A DNA stretch of 64,000 nt, from contig OZ004598.1 of the NCBI GenBank assembly GCA_963924555.1, positions 4,116,501 through 4,180,500 of the forward strand, in the 5' to 3' direction. The stretch comes from Crambe crambe. Taxonomy: Eukaryota > Porifera > Demospongiae > Poecilosclerida > Crambeidae. The notes beneath the pieces were generated by a model. It had not been told where the DNA came from. It saw only the letters and a program-made list of their open reading frames with translations, and did not search any database. How positions within the stretch are numbered: position 1 is the stretch's first letter; every line of letters starts with the position of its first letter. Positions 34,001 to 45,137 of this stretch are shown here, piece after piece. Made by a program: the position numbers and the translations under genes.

Positions 34001-37000
34001 GAGGTATGAAAGAGAATGTCTATGCAAGTGATTAGGAATATTAGCTTTTCCATGGCGATTGAGGGCATACTATTAGGTTAAGCTATTCACCAGTAGGAAT
34101 ATTTTTGGTGATTGGGGAATTTTTGTGGTTTTGTTATTACTTTTTCAAAACATAAGAGCCACAAAAATTTCCCATCCACGAAAATTTCCCAAGTGTATGC
34201 AGAGGTAATCGAGTGTGCCAGCTCCTGGAGATAACGAATGAGATCATTTAAACTATGCAGCTACGTAGCTCTTCATTCATCAGAGCAAACTTCCCAGTCA
34301 TACAAGGAGATCTATAGAGGCAATTGAGTGTGCAGACAAGCTCTTCAATAGAGTCAATGGTCCATGTCCAGACCTGTACAAACAACTCCTGTGAAATGAT
34401 CGAGCTTCAGATAGAATAAATTCGGGAGAAGTAGTCTCCAAGGTCTCTTTCGCTCAATACTTTAGCTCTCCATGACTCATACATACATAATTTAGCTAGT
34501 AGCTTTGTGGCAGGAATTTGGTCCAACCACCACATGACAGAAGTTTGGGACATACTGAGCCCATGATCACTAGTAAGTAGCCTTGGGGCTGAAATTTAGT
34601 GTTGTAAATTCAGAGAATATGACAGAAGCTCGGGACAATTATTTTCATCACAAAGCATGCAAAAACTATTAAGCCAAATTAAGATGATTTCTAGAATGTG
34701 ATAATGTTTAATTTCACAACAGAGGTGAGAACACCTCTGTTGTGTGTTTTGACCACACTCACCTTCATTAGTCTCATAAGGACATGGGCATTGACCACGC
34801 CTTGTGTCAATCGGTCGGGAATAATGTCAAAACTGGACGGATCAAAATTGAGAGCAAAGACAATCGAAGGAACGTCGTATTCTGCCATCCCCCACCAATC
34901 GCAGGCAAAGAGGATGTAGCCGTGGGTATTGGCCTGGGCTGTCAGGTACCCAGTCTCCACTTCCTCCTGGGACCCAAAGAGACCATGGCCGTACTGCAGG
35001 AGGAGTGGTTGGGGGGCAGAGCCATTGGCCACACTGTATGGGATGAGGACCTGAGAGAGGGAGGGAGGGAGGGAGGGAGGGGGGAGAGGGGTAATGTAAG
35101 GACGAGAGAAGGGGTCGTAAGGACAAGGGTAGGAGGATCAAGGGAAGAGAGGGAGAGAAGAAGCAGAGTCGGGAGATGAGCAAGGAAGATTAGGGAAAAG
35201 TAGTGCATAAAGACTATAAAAAATAACTTTCCCTCTTACAATAACTAGGAGGGAAAAGAGAAACCACATCCATTCATCCACATATTGAAAATCAAATAAG
35301 TGAGCCGTAAGCCCATAGCTAGCAAGTCACTCCATAACACAATAGAGCGTGTGTGTGTGTGTGTGCGCGCGTGTGTGTACGTCTGTGTGGAATTATTCCT
35401 TAAAGGGAAGTGAAAATTCAGCTAGCTGGGTCCATGTTTGCTTTATGACTTGAGCTATTGATTGCCTGTCTATACAATCACATCTCTAAAGGAAAGTGAA
35501 ATCGTTGTCAGTCACACACATAATGGAGTGCTAGTAGCACAATAGTACTTTGATAAAGTATATACTACTGTGCTATACTAATGTAGTATACTAAGTATAC
35601 ATGCAGTATACTAATGTAGTATATACTAATATACTAATGTAGTATACTATACACATCAGTACACTCTTAGTATCATGTATATACACTCACATACATACTT
35701 GGTATACTAATATGCATATGCAGTCTATACAAGCTAACCAGGAGATAAACACAGATGCACGGATGTTATTTTTCCTGGAATATGTCCATGATCTAATCAA
35801 GATGGGTCATCCTATCATGATTGGAATGGTCGTTTTAAGGGAATAAGGAGTGATAAGAAAAACTTTCTTGAAAACATAAACATATTTACTGGCTAGCTGG
35901 ATCAGCCACAGGTGCTTTACTGCTTAACCCAGCAGCTGCTATAGCTAGTAATGCATTCACCTGACACCTTGATCATTCGCTATAACTTTCTCAATTCTTA
36001 ACCAAATTTCAAATTTCAGACACCAGTAGAGAGAGTGGATAATCAGCTCTCTGTTGATGCATTAAACTAGAAATTTGGTTAAGAATTGAGAAAGTTATAG
36101 TAGTTATAGTGAATGATCAAGGGGCAAGGTGAATCCAAATAGACTCAGAGAAATTCACTAAGGTACATTACAGGTTGTTCTAATATTGCATTGGCTTCTA
36201 AAGAATTAACAGGAGACACCTCTGGACCAGCCTAAATTAACAGGAGACACCTCTGGATCAGCCTAAATTAACAGGAGACATCTCTGATTTTTTACATGTT
36301 TAGCTAGCTATTAGACATGCAACAGAAGGCAATTTACTTTCTAATTAACCGTGTATTGCATGCATAGTAACCTCTAGATAATTAACAGACACCCCTGGAT
36401 CAGCCATTAATATTTGTATTTGACACGTAGCATAAGGCAATTAGTTTCTGATTAACCAGGGGTCACTCATGTAACTGCTCAGTTGGTAACCTTAACAGGA
36501 GACACTTCTGGACCGCTAGGTAACCTCTAGAGAATTAACGGGAGACACCTTGTACGTGTATCTGACATGCCAACGTAAGTAACCAAGGGTCACTCTAACT
36601 GCTAGGTATCACCTCTGGACCGCATCCATGTATCTGACACGCAGCATAAAGGCAATTACTCTCTGATTAACCAGGGGTCACTCGTGTAACTGCCAAGTAA
36701 ATGCACCCATGTGTAACCTCAAGAATAGGCCATTGGACATAGCTATAGTAGCAAGCTTCATTCTCAGAACAGGTCGGTTCATGGTAGTTATATGAGTGTG
36801 ACCCCTAGCTATGAAATTAGGAATACTATCAAAATGGCTGGTCTCCTGTTACACTTCCTCCAGGGAACCTAACATATGCAAATGTCTCCTCGAATAAAGG
36901 AACCCAAGCAAATCACTACCTACCCAAGTTGGTTTAATTACAGGCATCAGTAACCTAGGGGCACACACCTACACCTCTCCAGACCAGCTTGATTACATAA

Positions 37001-40000
37001 CTGCTCTTATCAGGTATTGATGCATTTTAAACTTTATCCAAGTTCCCTCCTACACTTCCAGAGGTACTGTATTTTCCATGGGTTCCTTTCAGCCATATAG
37101 ATGATTGATTATACTGGACACCTTTCTTGGAAGGAACATGAATACAAGCTATTTGTATTGGCGGAATCTCTCAATTCATCTAGTCCTTCCCAATATTGAA
37201 TATCTAAATTTCTGAGAGGACATTGAGAACCTTATGTTTATGAAGGACCAGACATTCTTCTAATCCTTTCTTCCTGGGGGACATTGAACTGTGACCCCCC
37301 CCCCCTCCCACCCCCCACCCCCATGCACTACTATATATACTATGGCATGCAATGGAATTCAGTGAGACCTTCAATCCTTCCAGACATTGAACCAATCCTT
37401 TCTGAATATTGATCCTTCCTGGGGGGACATTGAACTAGCTGTGACCCCTGTGCACTACTATGGTACGCATGCAATGGGACCTCCAATTCATCTTCATCCT
37501 AATCCTTCCAGACATTGCAATTCCTGGGAGACATTAAACTGTGACCCCCCATGCACTACTATGCACCACTACTACTACCTGGTGAAGGTGTGGCTGGGGT
37601 TATCAGAGAGGGAGGGGAGGGGGGAGAAGGGAGGGGGAGGGGGAGGGGACGGGGGGAGAAGGGAAAAAAAGGGAGGGGGATGGGGAGAAAGGGGAGGAGG
37701 AAAAGAAAGGGAGGGAGAAGGTCAAAGGGAGGAGGAGAGGAGAGAGGAGGAGGAGGAGGGAGGGAATATACCGTGAAGTCAGCAGGAGCTAATCCTTGAT
37801 AGAGTGGAAGGCCTGTTGTGTTATCAATGACCAGTTGCATCCCTGGCAGTGGAGCACGAAGGTAGAGAGGGACCAACATGGTACCCTTTATCCGTCTGCA
37901 AAGAGAGAGAAGAGGGGGGGGGGGGGGGGGGGGGGGGAGGCATAGTACAGGGTTTTGCAGAATATTTGTAACAGAGCTCGAAGACTGAAGACCCAACTTA
38001 TTTGGAAGTGGTAACAGAGTAGAACAACAAGCTCTGGGCCACAGCAGTATAGCTCAATCACAACAATTTGAGCATAATTATTCTTGCTGTAAAGATTCTG
38101 CAAAACCCGTAGCTATAAAAGGAGTTGATCAGATTACATTCACAGGAAATGCCCTGTCTGAGAAACCCATTACCTAGACTGAGTAGACTCCTATACATTC
38201 CTGTACAACATAATATTCAGTATCATAAATTCTTCCTGGTGAGAGAGCCTTCACCAGTAAATAATTTCTCCCCACCAATTCCAGGAAAAAATATTTCGGG
38301 TTGCACTGGAACCGGTCACAGCATGGCATGCCCGCCACACATATGGCAATTTTACAACTATGTATGTAAGGTGTTCCTATTCTTACATAATTCAGTTACA
38401 ACCCAATCCCTGGAAAGTCTGTAGACTGATATGCTAGTTAAGATTTTTCTCCCTGCCTCACACACCCATTCCAAGAAAGCTCTATCCCAGCTAGTAGCAG
38501 AGGTGTCCACATATTTTAAGATAAGTAGTACTTTATGATAAAACACCAGAGAGGGAATCCCTGCTAATAATAGCTAATTAGTTCATCCTGTTTAACAATT
38601 CTAATAACCAGACTCCTAGAAAAGAGCACATAAATGAAGGAATGCTAGTGCTCAATTTTAGTCCAGCATTATCGGAACTGTATATAGTACATAGCAACCC
38701 AGCACTGCAGTTGGCAACAGATGATTGATTTGACAATATTTGACACCTGTAATTACCATACGCATGCATGCCTTCCACCAAAAGAAAGAAAAGCAATTCA
38801 TCTTGTTACTTTACTGTGTTTTCATACCTCCATTAGAGAGCAAGGAGAAATGTATTGTGTGAAGTTTATACAAGTATTTTCCAGTGACAATGGACAGTAT
38901 TCCTCTGACTTCAATTTTTCAAAGTTAGAAATTTTTACGAGAAAAAAAGTGGGAATTTTTGTGGTTTTGGTCATAAAACCATAAAAACATATTAAAAATT
39001 TCCCTCCACCAAAAATTGTTTTTACATGAGTCTTGAACCTAGGAGATAAACACACACAGACAAAGAATGGTCTGCTTCTAGAAAATTAAGTTAGAAGGAT
39101 TCTATAATATTTATTAGCCAGCACCTCTGAGACTCTGGCCAAGTTGAAAGATCTAGGTCAAAAACAGCTCATTAAAATAGCGAACTATTTCCAGGCCCTC
39201 CTCTCTCACTAGATACGTGAGAGAGGAGGGCCTGGGAACGAGGCTAACCTCACCTCTCAACAAAGGATAATCTAAAAATACCTTTGTATATAACACTCTA
39301 TACTCCAAAAGAGGACAACCTCTTTACAGAGGATAAAAAGGCTGGGTGCAGTAGAACCTCCATTCTGAAAGAGGATAATTCTCTCATAAAATACCCTTAA
39401 AAAGAGTACGACCTCTCTTTACAGAGGACAAAAGGCTGGGTCCCAAGTGTGTCCATTATTAGGAGGTTCCTATCAACTGTAGAGATACATACATGCCTAC
39501 CTGTACACATTGGAGTTATAGTTGTCCTGCACTTCCCTAACCAAATAAGGTGGACCAGTGTTGCCTACCCGAAACAAAGCATCATCTCGTGCAAACACCA
39601 GCCTACAATGCAGAGAGAAACAGACAAAGACTTAGTGATGTACCATATTATAGCATGTGGGGTGAAAATTTTTGTGGGGTAAATTTTCATGGTTTTGATT
39701 CAAAAAAAAAAAAGGTGAACCACGAATTCTCCCACATGAAAATTTATCCCATGAAAATTTCCCACCAGTATAGCTTGCTATCTCCCACCTCTTTGTAAGG
39801 CAGTCCAGACTGGCAGTAGTGAAGTCCCAAGCTAATTGAAGGGACTTCCTCTCAATTCCTGAGAACAATTATAATATTGTGTATGATTCATAATGATTGT
39901 TTCTATGCAAAGTCTCCCAGGCTAATTGAAGGGACTTCCTCTCAGGATAATATAATATTGTGTATGCATGATTCATAGTGACTGCAACATCCTGATTGAA

Positions 40001-40535
40001 GGGACTTTCCTCTCAATTTGAATAATACAATATTGTGTGCATAACCGTTGCTATGCAAAGTCCCAGGCTAATAATAATATTGTGCACACAGATATCCTTT
40101 TTATTTCCTTGGAGTGTGGTATTAGGGGAGATAGAGAGTTGGGGAAATCATATTTTTAGTTATCTTAACTATAGGTTTGATTTATCCTTTAAACATATCC
40201 GACCAACCATTCGTCAATAATAACCCACTAACCTCATAACCCCCCTTTAACCCACTCAATCAATCAACCCCTTGACCATAACTTCAAATACTCAATCCAA
40301 CCAACCACATAATTGATACTTTCAATATCCGAACCTTTAAACCATAAATTACTAATATCGTGTGTGTAAGTCATACTCTAATCATAGCATACCAATATTC
40401 TCAAGATGCTTGAAAATGTCTTCGAAATGTGGTCGTCTGGCCTCAAGATCAGGATCTCCAGAACTTATGTTATCCCTGCATTGCCAAACAAGCAAACAGT
40501 CCTAAACACACACACACACACACACTAACACCTTC

Positions 40536-40605
<70 letters not shown>

Positions 40606-43600
40606 ACCTCACTATGCACACGAAGACATTTCTAGCCGAAGTTAGCCTTGCACCAAGCTGAGGTTGGAATAGATTTTTAATCTATAACAATTTACCAGCG
40701 TAAGTACATATGGTCACCACAACCTCAATTCCTAATATACATCTACTGTCACAACAAAACATACTCACACTTGCATAATTATAATCAATCAACTCTGCAG
40801 AGTTAACACTCATGCATGACTGTGCAAGCTAGTTGCACAGGTAAGGCTAAGGTAGCTGCTCAAGATATGTCAAGTAATAAAAGTACAGCTGTTAGTCCTA
40901 ATCCCACAGCTGTTAATTTAAAATGATGGGGAAATTGTCGTAGCAAGAAGCTGGTGAGTTTGTACCTGTCTCAGACAGTCTAGTAATCTGAGTATACATT
41001 CAGTTGACATTCTCTAGTATAATCTCATACCCGATGATAGGGAACAGGGACAAAATTAATAGCTGGAAAAATGATATGCTATGTCCTGTTCCTAGCATAA
41101 TGTTCACTTAGTGACACGACACATGCATTCAGGTCCGACAAGATTCCTCGCCACAGAGTAATAATGGATAATGACAGCTGGATCATGAGACCCAATCTTG
41201 TAGTACAATCCATATGGTATTTTTTCATGCCGCAGACTGAAAGTGAATTGTATGTATATTGCATAGTAAGTATATCTTGCTTTAGGCATGAGTGGACTGT
41301 GGGGATACTATAGATACACTGAGCCTTGGGGCTTTCTCGGCAAGTTGAAAGTGAACCATGTGTGTATAAGCACTATAGGTACACTGAGCATGTAGTAAGT
41401 GGAATTGCTTTGAGTTTTCTCATCAATATTAGGCACCGTCATATGTTTTGATTTCCCGGAAGAGCCGGGTAAATAAAGTTATGATTGTATGAATCATGTA
41501 CACTGCTATTAATTGTACTGATTCGGACAACATGTACTAAACATTCTCTGAATTGAATCTTAAACTTCTGCAGATTGCGCCATTGGTAAGGCTTGCATTT
41601 GTGATCTGTTGTCAAACAGCAAGTTTCTTTTGGAGTCTCGGAAAGAATACCGCAATGTTTGAACACACAACATAACTCAATACAAACTTTTTATATAGAG
41701 GAAGTTAAAGCAAAGCTAGAGTCAGTATGTGCCTTACTAATAAGTCATAATTGCACGTACTTCAGTCAACAAACTAGGACCCACTTCCTAAGCAAAGTCA
41801 TGGATAAACCATTGCACATACTACACCTACTTCCTAAACAGACATGGTCCAGTTCAAGTTCCCACCTATTTCCCGGAAATGTGTGTTAATTATTTATGAT
41901 GAGCTCAATCTCAGTAAGGAGTTGACCTGATATACAGTATATAATACTGATTTCAAACACCTGCTCTCTTTTTTCTATAAGAGCTTGTGATAACAGCCGG
42001 ACACCTGGCCATTATTTGCTTATCAGGACAAAAGTACTGGTCAAAATGCATACTGATGCAATGTCCAGTTAAAAACTATACTTTGTGGGGACATCATGTC
42101 TGGTCAATATCATTATAAGCACTGTTAAAAAATAGTGTCAGGAAAACGGCTGTCCCTGGACATTTGTCCCAATCTAGTTACCCCTGATACCGACAGTCAT
42201 TCAAACACACCCACTGCTTCAACAATACACAAAATTTTCATGTTGAAAAATTCACATGTAAGATAATTTTTGCACATGTTTTATGCACTAGCCAGCTACT
42301 GAACTGTGAAAAATTTGCAGGTAAAGAAATTGCCCATGGTTTTTGAAGTTTGTACTTTTGGTAAAAGCACAAATATTTCCATCCTTTAAGTTTACATGCA
42401 AAAGAATCTTCCTCCCAGTAAATGAGTTTCTCTATGGGTTACTAGTTGTTCCCCAAACAAGGGAGTGGGAGCCACCTTTCTGGGAAATGTATGCAGCAAA
42501 TAAACCATACATTCCTCCAAGCTTTGTTTCCAGAAAACCCATTGTGTCAGCATAATTAGCTGTTTGGCTAAGGCTGGGGGTAGTCCATTGATAGAGGGGG
42601 TCCCCTCCTCCTCCCTCCTCCCCCACCCTCCTCCCCCGCCCCACCCTCCTCCTCCCCTCCTCCCCGCCCCACCCTCCACCCTCCTCCTCCCCTCCTCCCC
42701 CGCCCCCACCCTCCACCCTCCTCCCCCTGGAGAGTTAGAGAGAATGGATCAAAAGGTCAATCATGTTTGAAATTCAGAGTGCTATATGCCATCAAATGTT
42801 GGGTCAACTGAGATTAGCCCCCTGGACCCATTATGTCTGGCCCTGCATGGCTACCTACCTACCTGAGGTACAGAAAGGCTTGTGATGGCTGTATCTTCCC
42901 TCCCCCTGTGGTGCTGAGGTTTCTTAGAGCCACTATGTAACGAGAGCTGTCAACTAATCTCTGACTGGGCCAGAGCATCAGTGCTCGCTTTAAGAGAGGG
43001 AGCTAGAGGAAGGAAGGGGGGAGGCCGGGGAGGGAAGGGAAGGGAGGGGAGGAGGGGAGGGGAGGGGGGAAGAGGGGAGGAGGGGAGGGGAGGGGAGGGG
43101 GAAGAGGGGAGGGGAGGGGGGAAGAGGGGAGGAGGGAGGGGGAGGGAGATAGGAGATCAGGGAGCATAGGGAGAAAGACATGCAGTCATCAGCAAATTAT
43201 GTGCTTGTGACCAGTTGCATGAATTCACTCACACTGTTAAATTGGCTACCAAGCTACTCACATTAGAAGCAGTGTCCAACTCTCCAAAATGGGCGATCCT
43301 CTCTCCTACAAACAATAGCAAAAAAAAAAGAAAAAAAAAGAAATGAACACAATGAATGGTTAGACCAAATTCAATCACTTATTCACTGTCAACTAATCAA
43401 AAAACTTCACCAAGACATTTTTTCCTTAGCAATCGTTGCTTGTTATTTTTGCTATGAATTTGGTGCTACATATCCCTTACAGTTGTACACATACTCTGTT
43501 TTTACCTTTTTCGGCATTCATGAAAATGGTAGGTGAGTTAATCTGTAGAGACTTGGCCATGTCCCAGTGAGGGGGCAGATTGGCATCACTGAGGTCGGCA

Positions 43601-44579
43601 AAGTAGGTAAGAATGGAGGGGAAAGGACTGAACCCATCTATAATTGCAAAAATAGATTAAAGAAAGAGGTCAGTCATATAAAGGGTACCTTAAAATAGAT
43701 CCTATATTGAAAGGGTAATAAAATACATAAAATGGATTAAGTAGCAAAGATGTATATCTCTCGACTACTACTTAAGGGGTCACTCTCTCGAATTAAGATT
43801 ATTATATCCAAAAAAAAAAAAAAGAACTTAATTAAGCAACAGAGGGCTGAAGTAATGCTGATCTCCATCAATAATGTTAAGGTCCCCCTCAATAGAAAAA
43901 CGACTAGTCTAAACGTAACTTGCTCAATTTGTGACCAACGTTCCTGGCTACTCATAGAAAGTTGCCGGTCATTATTAGAAACTTGGAAATTTGAGGAATT
44001 ACAGCAATCATATGGGGTTTAATGCTATTCTGTGCCGGCTTCTTTACAATCATTATGAAACCAGGAAAAACAAAACCTTGTTTGATAATGCATGTGACAT
44101 CATTGCATTGATTTCGTTTCCTTCTTTATTTTTGTTGTTGCTTTTTGGTAGCTTCTAAACAGTGCTCACAGCAGTAATAATTAGATAGTCCTATCCCATA
44201 ACTATAGGAATTTGGCATCAATCGACTGGACAAATTAGGGAAATTGGCTTTAAAATGTCCTGGATACTATCAAAGTACTGCTGATATTAATTAAATGGCT
44301 GCATTATAATTATCTATTGCATAATTTAATACCAAATGTGTTCCACTTTTTGGGGTCCATAGGAACCCCAAGTGTGTTTCGGGGAAAGACCTCTTCGCTT
44401 AGATTCAGCTTGACCCCTGTGGTTGTCTCTTGGGATGGCACAGTGAAGTAGGCATTGGGAAAAGGCAAGCCACAGTAATCTGGAACCAAAGGATCACAGG
44501 CAGACCTTTTTTCCACACTTCCACTCGGGAAGGAGAAGACAACCAGGAGAGAAAAGACCGGATACCTTGATAATTTCAT
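27304..44579 (-). CDS. Secreted alpha/beta hydrolase-like protein, about 17 exons
   Basis: The first exon (44579-44333) encodes a signal peptide ([17 protein letters not shown]) and a motif [18 protein letters not shown]. Further exons lie at about 43637-43506, 43313-43259, 42975-42864, 40475-40393, 39858-39789, 39602-39495, 37896-37768, 35051-34763, 33893-33755, 33567-33499, 31378-31293, 31228-31160, 31092-31054, 28039-27847, 27509-27439 and 27362-27304, giving about 640 residues. The QYGHGLFGS segment looks like an oxyanion-hole motif, [12 protein letters not shown] is a G-x-S-x-G nucleophile elbow, and [12 protein letters not shown] supplies a candidate catalytic histidine. The end reads [17 protein letters not shown]. 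From memory this architecture matches uncharacterised secreted proteins of bacteria such as myxobacteria; the substrate is unknown (esterase or lipase is an inference). Introns are unusually large for the window and full of tandem repeats. Confidence 0.8.
28515..28765. repeat. Tandem repeat, about 105 bp unit, three copies
   Basis: Units contain AGGGTGCTCAGTACTA, CACCTGAGCCCACA and GCAGCAAAGCTT followed by TTTCCTAGAA-TNATTATT. Three diverged copies in an intron of the hydrolase gene. Confidence 0.75.
29107..29170. repeat. 12 bp tandem repeat with CCATGGCAAC units
   Basis: Four near-perfect copies of ATCCATGGCAAC. Each contains GGCAAC, the half-site of RFX factors, but the full palindromic X-box is not formed. 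Intronic in the hydrolase gene. Confidence 0.85.
29890..30065. repeat. About 50 bp tandem repeat, four diverged copies
   Basis: Units centre on CAGCTGCTAATAGGAATAAGGCAG; copies begin at about 29896, 29957, 30008 and 30043. Intronic, no coding pattern. Confidence 0.7.
30949..31004. repeat. (CT)n microsatellite
   Basis: About 56 bp of CT in a hydrolase-gene intron, followed 100 bp later by (ATC)n and (AAC)n runs at 31107-31151. Confidence 0.95.
32330..33440. repeat. Nested local repeats (GTGTCCTGATCAG units and larger duplications)
   Basis: A hydrolase-gene intron region. The 33 bp GAGCAAGTGCAGCAGTAAG block occurs at 32346 and 32522; the TATGGTTGAA...CACTGAAAGACTT block at about 32909 and 33074. 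At 33226-33335 a 15 bp unit (AGGTGTCCTGATCAG) repeats about six times, then twice more in longer form near 33345 and 33410. The last motif resembles the interior of the CAGTGGAACC MITEs. Confidence 0.7.
35052..35170. repeat. Polypurine (GGGA)n tract at a hydrolase acceptor
   Basis: On the gene strand this is a (TCCC)n pyrimidine tract ending in CTCTCAG, the acceptor of the exon that carries the GHGLFG motif (35051-34763). Confidence 0.85.
35947..36140. mobile_element. Long-TIR foldback element (copy 3)
   Basis: The best-preserved copy: arms TTGATCATTCGCTATAACTT and the complementary AAGTTATAG...GTGAATGATCAAGG, inner TTCTTAACCAAATT and AATTTGGTTAAGAA. The loop carries GAGAGTGGATAATCAGCTCTC. 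In an intron of the hydrolase gene. Confidence 0.8.
36190..36720. repeat. Diverged satellite-like tandem repeats
   Basis: TTAACAGGAGACACCTCTGG recurs at about 36207, 36238, 36270, 36493 and, changed, at 36380, 36535 and 36605. A second motif (AAGGCAATTACTCTCTGATT) alternates with it at about 36330, 36432 and 36650. Together they suggest a decayed satellite of roughly 100-150 bp units in a hydrolase-gene intron. Confidence 0.65.
37190..37560. repeat. About 115 bp tandem repeat, three copies
   Basis: Each copy carries AATCCTTCCAGACATTGAA, a GGGGGACATTGAACT-type block, GTGACCCC and a GCACTACTAT block. Copies at about 37195-37360, 37370-37480 and 37485-37570; intronic in the hydrolase gene. Confidence 0.7.
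37914..37937. repeat. poly(G)/poly(C) run at a hydrolase acceptor
   Basis: On the gene strand a poly(C) run followed by TCTTCTCTCTTTGCAG, the acceptor of the exon starting at about 37896. The donor side of the same exon is followed by another polypyrimidine stretch (37600-37765). Confidence 0.85.
39186..39236. mobile_element. CCAGGCCCTC hairpin
   Basis: A perfect hairpin: CCAGGCCCTCCTCTCTCAC and its complement around a loop of about 10 bp. The same CCAGGCCCTC/GAGGGCCTGG motif forms the ends of the larger element at 54321-54945, so this may be a solo end. Confidence 0.55.
39790..40095. repeat. Tandem copies that include part of a hydrolase exon
   Basis: The 5' portion of the exon at 39858-39789 (GAGAGGAAGTCCCTTCAAT on the gene strand) and adjoining intron (ACAATATTAT-type block) are repeated at about 39905-39970, 39985-40045 and, shortened, 40055-40095. 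The outer copies have lost a clean reading frame and are presumably spliced out. Confidence 0.7.
40538..40603. repeat. (CT)n microsatellite
   Basis: About 66 bp of CT preceded by a short (AC)n run at 40505-40525, in a hydrolase-gene intron. Confidence 0.95.
42596..43155. repeat. Polypyrimidine and polypurine tracts flanking a hydrolase exon
   Basis: 42596-42730 is (CCTCC)n-rich on the plus strand; 42996-43150 is (GGGA)n-rich, so pyrimidine on the gene strand, leading to the acceptor of the exon at about 42975 ([10 protein letters not shown]). The two tracts could form mirror-repeat triplex structures. Confidence 0.75.
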
Positions 44580-45137
44580 TCTCTCTGAATTTCCACACGA
44601 CTCATTTTAATACAAGATTGAGAATAAAGAAAGCCCCGCTCTCCTGAAGTAGGCTAGCCTGCGCTCTTCGCTTCTCGCCAAGGCTAGCTACAGCTGCTCC
44701 CTGGGGTCAGCCACAGATGGGCGGGGCTGGCAGCCTAGTGAAATTCTACAATGGGTAAGTGCCTTGCTTGATTGACGACGACGCGCGACAAGCAATTAGG
44801 TTTTCCTCCTTTACAGCGTGGTCGCGCGGCTAGGCGAAAGGCGGAAACACAATTCTCGGAAAATGAGACAATCAAAACATTAACACTAATAATGAATATG
44901 ATCAGAGAGAGAGGTTTGGAGTATAAAACCCCACTGCTAAAACCCCTTCATGGCTCTGCTAATTTTAGTTTCAAGTGAGCAACGGAGAGATAGTTGCGAT
45001 ACTTTGAAGAATAACTTATACAACAAGGAAGAAAATTATATTTATTTACTGTAAGTGGAGAGATATATGCTAGTTAGCTCTTGGTAACTTAGCTAGATAA
45101 CCTAGCAGAAACTCAGAAATCCGAACGGTTTTTTAAA
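44580..45137. other. Divergent intergenic region; possible short ORF or 5' UTR exons
   Basis: Lies between the hydrolase start (-) and the SH2 gene start (+). An ATGG followed by a strong GTAAGT donor at about 44755 can be joined to an acceptor at about 44799 to give a 60-residue frame (GRAARRKAETQFSENETIK ... ending 44977). I do not recognise the product. It could equally be untranslated first exons of the downstream gene, whose own start codon at 45138 has an in-frame stop shortly upstream. Confidence 0.3.

Noticed and set aside
34784-35208. Long frames on both strands over the GGGA-rich tract
   Set aside because: Low-complexity read-through; only the minus-strand exon ending at 35051 shows conserved sequence and splice sites.
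37387-37996. Gly/Glu-rich and Pro-rich frames of 129-145 residues
   Set aside because: Arise from polypurine/polypyrimidine sequence; the true coding part is the exon at 37896-37768 on the minus strand.
42392-43181. Gly/Arg-rich and Pro/Ser-rich frames
   Set aside because: Repeat-derived; no conservation and they cross intron sequence of the hydrolase gene.
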